Source: RGIG9060 sp045645985
GTDB taxonomy: Bacteria > Spirochaetota > Spirochaetia > Treponematales > Treponemataceae
Length of the DNA: 37,322 bases
Reading direction: 5' to 3'
Assembly (NCBI GenBank): GCA_045645985.1
Contig: JAZRJV010000016.1
Location: 1 to 37,322, forward strand
Positions 26,577-35,558 of the stretch are shown piece after piece; position 1 is the stretch's first letter, and every line of letters begins with the position of its first letter. The notes below the pieces were generated by a model. It did no database searches and was not told where the DNA came from. It worked only from the letters and a program-made list of their open reading frames with translations. Both the position numbers and the translations under genes were made by a program.

Positions 26577-26677
26577 ATTTACCTCTATAAAAATGTGATA
26601 AATCTATCTTTTATATTTTAGCACGGATTTTATATTTTATGTTAAAAAAATTTTCAAATAAATTTTTTATATAAAAA

Positions 26678-26709
26678 AAGCCCCACCAAGAATTATCTCA
26701 GTAGGGCTT
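26678..26709 (-). terminator. Intrinsic terminator after the pyruvate:ferredoxin oxidoreductase gene
   Basis: AAGCCCCAC (26678-26686) and GTAGGGCTT (26701-26709) form a 9-bp stem with one mismatch. On the minus strand a T-run follows directly, 44 bp after the stop codon. Confidence 0.8.
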
Positions 26710-26752
26710 ATATCAACTTGCAATGAATTTTACAAGTTTCCTTGTATCAAGT

Positions 26753-29700
26753 TTATTTGTACAATTCCACAAGTTTTTGTAAGTGTTCAAATCTAGCCTT
26801 AGCAGCTTCTTCGTTTTTCTTGAACAAGAGTTCAGCTCTTTCTGGGAACTTTCTTGTAAGAGAAGAATAACGAGTTTCGTTTGCAAGGAATTCTTGATAT
26901 GTTCCATCACCTGCTTTTGATGTCAATGTGAATGGATTTTTTCCTTCTGCTTTAAGTGCTGGATTGAAACTGAACAAGTTCCAGTAACCTGCTTTTACAG
27001 CAGCTTTCATTTCATCTTGACAGTGGTTCATACCGCCCTTAACACCGTGCAATTCACATGGAGCATATCCGATAATCAATGATGGTCCGTTATATGCTTC
27101 AGCTTCTTGGATTGCTTTGAGTGCTTGTGCAGGGTTTGCACCAAGTGCGATTTGTGCAACATAAACATATCCGTAGCTCATTGCAATTTCTGCAAGTGAT
27201 TTTTTACCGATATCTTTACCAGCAGCAGCAAACTGACAAACTTCACCAATGTTAGAAGCTTTTGATGCTTGTCCACCTGTATTTGAGTACATTTCTGTAT
27301 CGAATACCATAACATTTACATTTTCGCCACTTGCAAGAACATGGTCTAATCCACCAAAACCGATGTCATAAGCCCATCCGTCACCACCCATAATCCATAC
27401 AGATTTTTTGTTGAGGTAGTTTTTCTTTTCAAGAATTTCTTTTCTTGTTTCGCAGTCGCAATCTAGTTTTTCAAGTTCAGCAATAAGAACTTTTGTAGGT
27501 TCTTGGTTTTCGATTGTAGAATCTTTTGTTTCCATGAATTTAGCGATTGCATCTTTCAAACTTGCAGGAGCTTTATCGCCGTTTGCAATTTCTTCAAGTT
27601 TTGCAATTAAGCTATCACGAATGAATTTTTGTCCAACATACATACCAAGACCGTGTTCAGCGTTGTCTTCGAACAATGAGTTTGCCCATGCTGGACCTTT
27701 CTTAGAATCTTTGTTGATTGTGTATGGACATGTTGCAGCAGGACCACCCCAAATTGATGAACATCCTGTTGCGTTAGAGATGTACATATTTTCACCGTAA
27801 AGTTGAGTAACCAAACGAGCATAAGAAGTTTCTGCACAACCTGCACATGAACCAGAAAATTCAAGTAATGGCTGATTAAACTGTGAACCTTTAACTGTGC
27901 TGTCTGCATATCCTGAATCTGTTTTCTTAGAAACATTTTTAACAAGATAATTGAAGACTGGTTGTTCTTCAATTCTTGTTTCTTGTGGAACCATTTTGAT
28001 TGCACCAGTAGGACAAACTGTAATACATTCTCCACAACCCATACAGTCAAGAGGAGTTACACTCATTGTAAATTTGTATTGTGATGCTTTTGGTTTTGTA
28101 TCAACTGCAACAAGACCTGCAGGAGCATTTTTAACTTCATCTTCACTTAACAAGAATGGACGAATTGTAGCGTGTGAACAAACGAATGCACAGTTGTTAC
28201 ATTGAATACATTTTGCACCATCCCATTCTGGTACCATAACTGCTGTTCCGCGTTTTTCGTATGCTGATGCTCCAAGTTCGAATTGACCGTCTGCACAATC
28301 TTTGAAAGCAGAAACAGGAAGTGAATCTCCGTCCATAAGAGCGATAGGATTCATCAATTTTTCTACCATTGCAACAGTTTTTGCTTCACCTTCAAGTTTA
28401 GCTTTTTCTGTGTTGTCTACAGCATTTGCCCAGTCAGCTGGAATTGCAACTTCGTGTAGAGCATTACAACCTGCGTCGATAGCTTTCCAGTTCATATCAA
28501 CAATTTCTTGTCCTTTTTTGCTGAATTTAGCTTCAGCTTTTTCTTTCATGTATTGGATAGCTTCTTCTACTGGAAGAACATTTGCAAGTTTGAAGAATGC
28601 AGATTGAAGAACTGTTGATGTGCGTTTTCCAAGACCGATTTCACCAGCAATTTTAACTGCGTCTACTGTGTAAACTTTTACATTGTTTTTTGCAATATAG
28701 CGTTTTGCTTCTGCATTTAAGTGTTTGTTAAGTTCTTCATCAGACCATTGACAGTTAATAAGGAATGTTCCACCTTTTTTAACATCTTGAACCATCTTAT
28801 ATCCTTTGATGATATAAGATTGATTATGACATGCAACTAAGTCAGCTTGGTTGATGTAATATGAACTTCTGATAGGTTTATCCCCAAAGCGAAGGTGAGA
28901 AATTGTGATACCACCAGTTTTCTTTGAGTCATATTGGAAATAGGCTTGGATGTATTTATCAGTATGATCACCAATGATTTTTGTAGAATCTTTGTTAGCA
29001 CCAACTGTACCGTCACCACCGATACCCCAGAATTTACATTCAACTGTTCCTTCTGCAGCTGTAATAGGAGCTGGTTTTACTTCTGGCAACGAAAGATTTG
29101 TAACATCGTCTACGATACCAATTGTAAATCGTGATTTTGGTTTTGCATTTTCGAGTTCTTTGTAAACTGCAAAAATACTTGATGGAGGTGTATCTTTTGA
29201 ACCAAGACCGTAACGACCACCTGTAAGAACGATATCGTTAAGTCCTGCTTCTCTAAGAGTTGTTGCAACATCAAGATAAAGTGGTTCACCAAGAGAACCT
29301 GGTTCTTTTGTTCTATCAAGAACTGCGATTTTTTTAACAGTTTTTGGAAGTACGCTTAAGAATTTTTCTGAAACCCAAGGACGATACAAGCGAACTTTGA
29401 TAAGTCCAACTTTTTCTCCGTGAGCATTGAGATAATCTATAACTTCTTCTGCTACATCACAAACTGAACCCATAGCGATAATAACTCTATCTGCATCTGG
29501 AGCTCCGTAATAATTGAATAAGTCGTAGTTTGTTCCAAGTTTTGCGTTTACTTTTGCAAGATATTTGCAAACAACTTCTGGAAGTGCATCGTAAACTGAG
29601 TTACATGCTTCTCTGTGCTGGAAGAAAACATCACCATTCTCGTGAGAACCACGCATTGCAGGAGCATTTGGATTTAAAGCATGTTGGCGGAAGGCTTTTA

Positions 29701-30298
29701 TAGCATCCATATTTGCCATATCTTTTAAATCTTTGTAGTCCCAAGTTTCGATTTTTTGAATTTCGTGTGATGTTCTAAATCCGTCAAAGAAGTTGATAAA
29801 TGGAACTTTCCCTTCGATTGCTGCAAGGTGAGCAACAGGAGCTAAGTCCATAACTTCTTGTGGATTTGATTCAGCTAACATTGCAAAACCAGTTTGACGA
29901 CAAGCATAAACATCAGAGTGGTCACCAAAGATGTTCAAGGCTTGAGTTGCAACTGTACGAGCAGAAACATGGAAAACACCAGGCAACTGTTCACCAGCAA
30001 TTTTATACATGTTAGGAATCATCAAAAGAAGTCCTTGTGATGCTGTAAATGTTGTTGTTAAAGCACCTGCTGCCAAAGAACCATGTACTGTTCCTGCAGC
30101 ACCTGCTTCTGATTCCATTTCTACAACTTTTGTTTTTGTACCAAAAATATTTTTTAATCCGTTTGCTGACCATTGATCAACAAAGTCTGCCATTGGCGAA
30201 GATGGTGTAATAGGATAAATTCCTGCAACTTCTGTGTAAGCATAAGCAACATGAGCCGCTGCCTGATTTCCGTCCATTGACTGTTTCTTTCTGGACAT
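26753..30298 (-). CDS. nifJ: Pyruvate:ferredoxin (flavodoxin) oxidoreductase
   Basis: This 1181-residue single-chain enzyme converts pyruvate and CoA to acetyl-CoA, CO2 and reduced ferredoxin. Seen in order: the N-terminal domain with GNQAAAHVAYAYTEVAGIYPITPSSPM, the GSLAAGALTTTFTASQGL segment, two ferredoxin-type clusters (CIQCNNCAFVCSH near 694 and CMGCGECITVCPTG near 749), an isolated Cys pair (SCAGCAET), and the thiamine diphosphate site GGDGWAYDIGFGG with MYSNTGGQ near 970-1005. Length and order are typical. GGGAGGA precedes the ATG. It lies 165 bp downstream of the hydrogenase cluster on the same strand, a functional match because its ferredoxin can feed hydrogenase. It probably has its own promoter. 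Confidence 0.97.
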   Translation of the reverse strand: MSRKKQSMDGNQAAAHVAYAYTEVAGIYPITPSSPMADFVDQWSANGLKNIFGTKTKVVEMESEAGAAGTVHGSLAAGALTTTFTASQGLLLMIPNMYKIAGEQLPGVFHVSARTVATQALNIFGDHSDVYACRQTGFAMLAESNPQEVMDLAPVAHLAAIEGKVPFINFFDGFRTSHEIQKIETWDYKDLKDMANMDAIKAFRQHALNPNAPAMRGSHENGDVFFQHREACNSVYDALPEVVCKYLAKVNAKLGTNYDLFNYYGAPDADRVIIAMGSVCDVAEEVIDYLNAHGEKVGLIKVRLYRPWVSEKFLSVLPKTVKKIAVLDRTKEPGSLGEPLYLDVATTLREAGLNDIVLTGGRYGLGSKDTPPSSIFAVYKELENAKPKSRFTIGIVDDVTNLSLPEVKPAPITAAEGTVECKFWGIGGDGTVGANKDSTKIIGDHTDKYIQAYFQYDSKKTGGITISHLRFGDKPIRSSYYINQADLVACHNQSYIIKGYKMVQDVKKGGTFLINCQWSDEELNKHLNAEAKRYIAKNNVKVYTVDAVKIAGEIGLGKRTSTVLQSAFFKLANVLPVEEAIQYMKEKAEAKFSKKGQEIVDMNWKAIDAGCNALHEVAIPADWANAVDNTEKAKLEGEAKTVAMVEKLMNPIALMDGDSLPVSAFKDCADGQFELGASAYEKRGTAVMVPEWDGAKCIQCNNCAFVCSHATIRPFLLSEDEVKNAPAGLVAVDTKPKASQYKFTMSVTPLDCMGCGECITVCPTGAIKMVPQETRIEEQPVFNYLVKNVSKKTDSGYADSTVKGSQFNQPLLEFSGSCAGCAETSYARLVTQLYGENMYISNATGCSSIWGGPAATCPYTINKDSKKGPAWANSLFEDNAEHGLGMYVGQKFIRDSLIAKLEEIANGDKAPASLKDAIAKFMETKDSTIENQEPTKVLIAELEKLDCDCETRKEILEKKNYLNKKSVWIMGGDGWAYDIGFGGLDHVLASGENVNVMVFDTEMYSNTGGQASKASNIGEVCQFAAAGKDIGKKSLAEIAMSYGYVYVAQIALGANPAQALKAIQEAEAYNGPSLIIGYAPCELHGVKGGMNHCQDEMKAAVKAGYWNLFSFNPALKAEGKNPFTLTSKAGDGTYQEFLANETRYSSLTRKFPERAELLFKKNEEAAKARFEHLQKLVELYK

Positions 30299-30412
30299 AT
30301 GTCCTCCCTCGAAAAAAAATATATATTTTGCCTTTTAAGTTTTATTTAAAGACAATAAAAGTTCTTATATAAAAGATATAACTAAAATATTCATTTTACA
30401 AGTAAACAAAAC

Positions 30413-30443
30413 CCGATTGAAAAATTTGGTTCTTTCCAATCGG
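30413..30443 (-). terminator. Hairpin terminator between the hydrogenase and oxidoreductase genes
   Basis: CCGATTG (30413-30419) pairs with CAATCGG (30437-30443). On the minus strand it is followed by GTTTTGTTT, 20 bp after the hydrogenase stop. It probably limits read-through into the oxidoreductase gene. Confidence 0.65.
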
Positions 30444-30463
30444 CTTTATCGTTCACTTATTTG

Positions 30464-31951
30464 TTATTCAGGTTTATTGTTCAATTCAACCAAATCTTCA
30501 GCACCATCACCAACATATTTTTTAAGTTGGATAGCCGCAACTTTTGGATTTGTAATTACAGAAGGTCCTGCAATACATCCATCTTCACAAGCCATAACTT
30601 CCACAAGGTTTGGTGTGTCATCTGTTACAGGAATTGAACCAGCTTGAATTTTTCCGTAAGTTGCAAGTTGTTTCATTCCCGCTTTTGAAAGCCCATTGAT
30701 AACAGTAGCTTTTAGAATTTCTGGATTTTTCAATCTGATTTTTACAGATTCTGCAACGCCTCCACTTACAGCAAAATTTCTTCCTGATGAAGTTGGAATA
30801 ATTGTATCTGGCAAAGCTTCTTCTTTTGCAACATCAACTTCTTTTGCAATCAATAAAGCTCCCATTTCTTCAGCTGAAAGAACATAATCAACCAATTCAT
30901 CGTCCATACCTTCGCGGCGTTTTGCTAAACATGGACCGATAAAAACTGTGATACAATCTGGATCTTTCATTTTTGCAATTTCTGCTGTGTAATGCATTGG
31001 ACTTCGTGTATCAGAAATACATGGCGAAAGTTCTGGAACATGAATATTTACAGCCCGAACATAAGCTGGACAACAAGATGTTGTCATAATTTTGTGCCCA
31101 TTGTGCATTCGTTCTTCAAATTCTTCGGCTTCCATATCAGCAGTAAGGTCAGCACCGATAGCAACTTCCCAAACACGAGAAAATCCACATTTCAACAAAG
31201 CAGATTCCAACTGACCAGGATGTGCTCTAAACTGAGCTGCAATGGCAGGAGCATACAGTGCCACAACTTTTTTCCCATTCATAATATGCTTGATAACATC
31301 AACAAGTTGACTTTTATCCATCATAGCCCCGAAAGGACATTCTCGCATACACTTTCCACAGAAAATACATTTTTCGTAATCGATATGTTCTTTTCCGTCG
31401 TCACCTTTAGAAATTGCTCCAACTGGACAAGCTTCTTCGCAAGGAACAGGAATTTTAATAATTGCATGATAAGGACAGTTTTGCAAACAAAGACCACAGT
31501 TTACACACAAGGATTCGTCAATTTTTGCTCTACCATCTTGAATTGAAATTGCTTTTTTCCCACAGTTCATCATACAAGGACGAGCAAGACAAGCCTGACA
31601 AGCATTTGTTACCATATAATGACTTCGAACACAAGCGTTACAAGCATCGTTCAAAACTGTAAGCATTGGCCAAGTAGGTTTTTCCCGATTAAGCGCTTCT
31701 GTAGCAAATTCAGCAAGTTTTTTTTCATCATCATAATCTTCAACACTATGACCTAAACGAGCCATAACGCGCTGTCGCAAAATTTCTCTATCGTGATAAA
31801 TACAACATCTGATACTTTGGCTATCTTTAGGAGCCATTTCTCTTGGAATATAGTGAACTCCTTCTTCCAATTTTCCTGCAAATTGAAGTTTGGCAATTTT
31901 TACAAGAATTTCTCTTTTCATACTAGCCGCATTATTGTTAATGTTAAGCAT
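30464..31951 (-). CDS. [FeFe]-hydrogenase-like catalytic protein with non-canonical H-cluster motifs
   Basis: This 495-residue protein has a Cys-rich N-terminal half: CNAC near 104, CQACLARPCMMNC (118-130), then ferredoxin clusters CVNCGLCLQNCP (149-160) and CIFCGKCMRECP (195-205). The H domain carries TSCCPAY (Cys293, Cys294), GPCLAKRRE (Cys341) and VMACEDGCIAGPS (Cys455, Cys459), so all four H-cluster ligands and the proton-relay Cys293 are kept. The flanks differ from textbook enzymes: no MPC, no aromatic after TSCCPx as in GW/MW forms, and no GGGQ. It resembles group B-like or related monomeric enzymes found beside HydS. The expected role is H2 evolution from ferredoxin. GGAGA precedes the ATG; a later ATG (MKREIL) is an alternative. 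Confidence 0.87.
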   Translation of the reverse strand: MLNINNNAASMKREILVKIAKLQFAGKLEEGVHYIPREMAPKDSQSIRCCIYHDREILRQRVMARLGHSVEDYDDEKKLAEFATEALNREKPTWPMLTVLNDACNACVRSHYMVTNACQACLARPCMMNCGKKAISIQDGRAKIDESLCVNCGLCLQNCPYHAIIKIPVPCEEACPVGAISKGDDGKEHIDYEKCIFCGKCMRECPFGAMMDKSQLVDVIKHIMNGKKVVALYAPAIAAQFRAHPGQLESALLKCGFSRVWEVAIGADLTADMEAEEFEERMHNGHKIMTTSCCPAYVRAVNIHVPELSPCISDTRSPMHYTAEIAKMKDPDCITVFIGPCLAKRREGMDDELVDYVLSAEEMGALLIAKEVDVAKEEALPDTIIPTSSGRNFAVSGGVAESVKIRLKNPEILKATVINGLSKAGMKQLATYGKIQAGSIPVTDDTPNLVEVMACEDGCIAGPSVITNPKVAAIQLKKYVGDGAEDLVELNNKPE

Positions 31952-32023
31952 TTAATTTCTCCAAAAAATATTTATTCATCATTAAAAGTATATTACTTTT
32001 AAAACTATTTTTAAGCACAAGAT

Positions 32024-32278
32024 TTATTCTTCTGCAAGTTCTATAATTTTATCTAAAATCTTTGATAAAGTTGCATCTGCAATAACTTCATCATTTACAA
32101 GAACAAAAGGAGATTTTCCACATTTAGAATTTTTGCATTTATCCAAACATGTAAGCCCCGTAATTTCAACTTTTCCTTTTAAGTGTTCAGGCAAAGAATC
32201 TTCCAAAACAAGAAATTCAGAAGCGCCCATAACATAACAGGCAGTTCCCGTACAAATTGAAACTTTTATTTTTTCCAC
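32024..32278 (-). CDS. Thioredoxin-like [2Fe-2S] ferredoxin (NuoE/HydC-like)
   Basis: This 84-residue protein holds the NuoE-type cluster pattern: Cys9 and Cys14 (CTGTAC), then Cys44 and Cys48 (CLDKC), with an extra Cys53. It is the size of the isolated thioredoxin-fold ferredoxin domain. The start is GTG at 32276-32278, supported by GGAGGA eight bases upstream and by the KIKVSICTGTAC start shared by the family. It lies between the phosphatase and the hydrogenase genes and probably carries electrons for one of the two hydrogenase-like proteins. Confidence 0.88.
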   Translation of the reverse strand: MEKIKVSICTGTACYVMGASEFLVLEDSLPEHLKGKVEITGLTCLDKCKNSKCGKSPFVLVNDEVIADATLSKILDKIIELAEE

Positions 32279-32315
32279 AATGTTCCTCCAGACCTAAAAA
32301 AATATATCAAATTTT

Positions 32316-33521
32316 TTAAAAATACTGAACACTTACATCTTTCAAATACTCATCTTGAAGTAAGGCCGCAATTTTTTTTACAACATTTCGTCGAATTTCC
32401 AACTCAACTGGCATATTTGGATCTTGATGCGCTTCGTTAATTTTTGTTCCTACCACAAATTTAATTCTATCACTATCCAAAAACAAGTCTACCATTTTTG
32501 TAACAGCATTTTGATTTAAAGTTTCAGTTTTTGCACCACTTTCCAAAAGTTCAGCAACGCCACCCAAAGTGATAATTCCTTCTGTAACCATTTCAGCACC
32601 TTCCATTTCTGAATAAGGTGGAATTTTTGGATCAAAATCTTTTAATTGAACTTTTATCGGACGATTTAATTCACGAGAAATAATATTTGCAGTTGTTCCT
32701 CCACAAATAATTCTTTTTCCTTCAAAGCCATCAAAAACACGAGCATAATCTTCATCACTTTCTTTGCGTAAAGGAGGTCCAGTTAAAACAAGCAAATCTC
32801 GAGGTTCACGACCATAAATTACACCACAAGTGATATCATCTTTTGCTTTGTTGTCATCATGCAATAAAGCTTCTTTTACAATAGTCTTTGCTAATTTTCT
32901 TGCACTAATATCTGGATTTTTCATAATTGTTTCCAGAATAAAAGTTTGCACATTTTCGTAGCCCCAACCAAAAGGATGATTTGGAGAGCCCATTCCCGAT
33001 TGAGTAACTCCATCAGAAAAGAAAACTAATCTATCACCTGGGCGAGCTAAATATCTAGAATATTGAAGTTCAGCATCCCGTTTAGGAGATGTTGCTTTGT
33101 TTTTTCGTTCAATTTTTGTAATGTCACGAATTGGCTCAACTATAGTTTCTTGCCGAATCAAAATATAAGCAGGATTATCGTATTCTATAATTCTTACTGT
33201 GTTGTTTGGCTCAATATCAACTAAAGTGAAAGTTGCGTAACTGATTCCTCTTTCCTTACAAACTGGCAAAGTATTCATAATGATTTCGGCAGCACGACGC
33301 ATTGGAATATCAGCCGCAAGAAATCGAGTTGCCATTGTTGCAGTTAAAGTTGCAAGAACTCCAGCCTTAATTCCAGAACCAAGCCCATCTGACAAAGCAG
33401 TTATAACTCGACCATCCAGAGCATTTTTTTGGGATAAAAAAACATCACCTACAGCCCGTTGCTTGTGTTTGCAAACTTGATAATGACCAACTTCTATAAA
33501 AGTTTTTTTTGCATCACTCAT
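32316..33521 (-). CDS. SpoIIE/PP2C-type serine phosphatase in the hydrogenase operon
   Basis: This 401-residue protein is predicted to be a cytosolic phosphatase. Residues 1-235 show the SpoIIE-type PP2C motifs with metal-binding aspartates: ITALSDGLGSG, RLVFFSDGVTQ, and KDDITCGVIYG. The remaining 165 residues form a second domain (FEGKRIICGGTTANIISREL, then a basic/hydrophobic end) that I cannot assign; the same architecture accompanies HydS-type sensors elsewhere. The gene starts 9 bp after the end of the HydS-like gene. No anti-sigma factor, anti-anti-sigma factor or kinase is encoded in the window, so the phosphoprotein target is unknown. Confidence 0.86.
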   Translation of the reverse strand: MSDAKKTFIEVGHYQVCKHKQRAVGDVFLSQKNALDGRVITALSDGLGSGIKAGVLATLTATMATRFLAADIPMRRAAEIIMNTLPVCKERGISYATFTLVDIEPNNTVRIIEYDNPAYILIRQETIVEPIRDITKIERKNKATSPKRDAELQYSRYLARPGDRLVFFSDGVTQSGMGSPNHPFGWGYENVQTFILETIMKNPDISARKLAKTIVKEALLHDDNKAKDDITCGVIYGREPRDLLVLTGPPLRKESDEDYARVFDGFEGKRIICGGTTANIISRELNRPIKVQLKDFDPKIPPYSEMEGAEMVTEGIITLGGVAELLESGAKTETLNQNAVTKMVDLFLDSDRIKFVVGTKINEAHQDPNMPVELEIRRNVVKKIAALLQDEYLKDVSVQYF

Positions 33522-33530
33522 CTTTTTATC

Positions 33531-35279
33531 CTAATAATCCTCGTCTTCTTCACCTTCAGAAAAAGATTGAATAATAGAATTAAGGATAGATTCAGTTTCG
33601 GCAGCGTTTTCCCCCAAAAGAAAAGCGATTTTTTGTACAACCGACAAATTCTTATCGATAACTTTTCTTGCCTGAGAAACAATTCTGTGTCGTTGAACTT
33701 GTGGAGCAGTAATATCTTCGATTACGCCACCTGCGATAGATTCTTTTTCGATAGCAAAAACTGAAACATGAAAGATTTTTTTTCCAAAGTGAACATCTCG
33801 TTCGATAACATCAGGTCCGTTAAGTTCCAAAACATCACTAAAAAATCGTGAAAAACTTGCAATTTTTTCTAATGAAAAACCTTCCAATCCAGAATTTTTG
33901 TTGAAAAGTTTTTCAACATCACTTCCCATCATTTTTGCAAAATTCAAATTGCATTCAACGATTTCTAAATTTTTGTTTGCAATTACAACTCCACTTGGAA
34001 TTGATTTTATCAAACTATTTGCTTGTTTTTGCGCCAACTTTCGCATATAAGAAACGCACATTGTTTTTTCAGCACGATTATCAAGCATGGCAGTTGCAAA
34101 ATGTCGACAAGAATCATAACCGCAACTTGAACAGTTTAATTCATCAACAGGCGTAAATTTTCCAACTGAGCGCAACGCAGTTCTAATTTCTTCCTCGCTA
34201 TAATCGATTTGTGTAATATCTTCTACTGGTAAAGTTCCAGATAAATCTGGGGAATTTTCAATTTCATCTTGATTGATAACTTCTCTTGATTCTTCTGCAT
34301 AATCTATAATTCTCACTCTTTTCATTGCAGAAGATTCTACAGAATCAGTTCCAGGCCCATTTACACAACCGCCTGGACAAGAAAGCAATTCCATAAAAAG
34401 TGGTGTTTTTAATTGTTCTGGCTCTAAATCTTCCAAAGCCTCTTGAATTTGATGAATGCCCGAAATCGCCATCATTTTTATATTTTTTAATTTGTGATAT
34501 TTTTTTGTGGCAGCAATCATTCCGCCATCAACTGGATAAAGGGAACCTTTTGCAGCGCGTTCTGGAATAAAATTTGTATCTTCAGAAATTGTTAAAGCAT
34601 CACTTCGGATTCCTTCGGATTCAAACCAGCGACGCAATTCTTCAAAAGTTAAAACTGTATCAATTGTATGCCAAACATCACTTTCCCGTTTTTTTGCAAC
34701 ACAAGGCCCGATAAAAACAACTCCGATATTCTCGCCATAAATTTTTTTTAGGTAGCGAACATGTGCCAAAAGTGGAGAAGCTAAATCAGTAATGTAAGGT
34801 GATAATTCTTTTTTATACTGTTTGATATATTCAACAACTGCAGGACAAGCGGAAGACAAAAATAATTTTTGCTGATTTTGAGATTCAGTTTTTTCTTTTA
34901 GATAAGTTGCAAGTTCAGCAGAAACTAAGTCGGCTCCCAAGGCAGTTTCTGAAACTCCCCAGAACCCAAGTTTTTTTAAAGCCGCAATAAATTCTTGATG
35001 AGTAAAATCTGAAAATTCTGCCGAAAAAGAAGGCGCCACCGAAACGATAACTTTTTCTTTCAATGTTAAAAGTTGTTTTGCTCTGCTTAAATCATCTCGG
35101 ATTCGTTTTGCACTTGAAGGACAATGAATAACACAATTTCCACAATGAATACACATATGAGATAAAATTGTAGCATGACCATTTTCTACACGAATCGCTT
35201 TTACAGGACATTGACGAATACATTTATAGCAATCTTGACATTCAGTTGTTTTTGTAAAAATCGGTGCAAGATTATTCAT
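33531..35279 (-). CDS. HydS-like sensory [FeFe]-hydrogenase with PAS domain
   Basis: The 582-residue protein has two N-terminal [4Fe-4S] clusters (Cys14-17-20-24 and 43-46-49-53), an H-cluster domain (about 75-320), a further Fe-S motif CSSCGYDSC (383-391) with Cys408, and a PAS domain (about 420-530). H-cluster motifs are SSACPAV (Ala144, Cys145), GPCVAKKRE (Cys193) and LLSCPGGCVNGPG (Cys301, Cys305). The proton-relay cysteine is alanine, as expected for sensory rather than fast catalytic enzymes. It is the first gene of the set HydS, phosphatase, ferredoxin, hydrogenase. TGGAGA precedes the ATG. The H2-sensor role is inferred from family and from the phosphatase next door. Confidence 0.9.
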   Translation of the reverse strand: MNNLAPIFTKTTECQDCYKCIRQCPVKAIRVENGHATILSHMCIHCGNCVIHCPSSAKRIRDDLSRAKQLLTLKEKVIVSVAPSFSAEFSDFTHQEFIAALKKLGFWGVSETALGADLVSAELATYLKEKTESQNQQKLFLSSACPAVVEYIKQYKKELSPYITDLASPLLAHVRYLKKIYGENIGVVFIGPCVAKKRESDVWHTIDTVLTFEELRRWFESEGIRSDALTISEDTNFIPERAAKGSLYPVDGGMIAATKKYHKLKNIKMMAISGIHQIQEALEDLEPEQLKTPLFMELLSCPGGCVNGPGTDSVESSAMKRVRIIDYAEESREVINQDEIENSPDLSGTLPVEDITQIDYSEEEIRTALRSVGKFTPVDELNCSSCGYDSCRHFATAMLDNRAEKTMCVSYMRKLAQKQANSLIKSIPSGVVIANKNLEIVECNLNFAKMMGSDVEKLFNKNSGLEGFSLEKIASFSRFFSDVLELNGPDVIERDVHFGKKIFHVSVFAIEKESIAGGVIEDITAPQVQRHRIVSQARKVIDKNLSVVQKIAFLLGENAAETESILNSIIQSFSEGEEDEDY

Positions 35280-35396
35280 TATAAATTCTCCACTTCATGC
35301 AATAAAAGAGTTTTATACAGACTGTAACCATCTTAACTAAAACTCATAAAATCGTAGTAATTATAGAATACACCAATTATATAATATCCGCAAATA

Positions 35397-35435
35397 AAAA
35401 AACAGATTAGAAATAATTATTCTAATCTGTTTTTT
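35397..35435. terminator. Perfect terminator-like hairpin between two divergent genes
   Basis: A 16-bp perfect stem: AAAAAACAGATTAGAA (35397-35412) pairs with TTCTAATCTGTTTTTT (35420-35435) around a 7-nt loop. The T-run would work on either strand. The hydS-like gene (minus) and the PTPS-like gene (plus) both point away from it, so no gene obviously ends here. It may be an insulator or a leader attenuator. The rest of 35280-35558 shows only AT-rich promoter-like sequence. Confidence 0.8.
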
Positions 35436-35558
35436 AAAAGTATCTTAAAAAATTTTACATATAACACTTAGCAAAGTAAAAGTTTATAAACTATATTTTA
35501 TAATAACAGAGAAAAGTAATACATAAATAGTATTTGCTTTTCAATTTTTGGAGGTTTT

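Noticed and set aside
27534..29165. Open frames on both strands overlapping the pyruvate:ferredoxin oxidoreductase gene
   Set aside because: They overlap a fully conserved enzyme in other frames and show no family features.
35280..35558. preQ1 riboswitch upstream of the PTPS-like gene
   Set aside because: A TACACC string and an A-rich tail are present, but the stems and spacing of a preQ1 aptamer cannot be formed.
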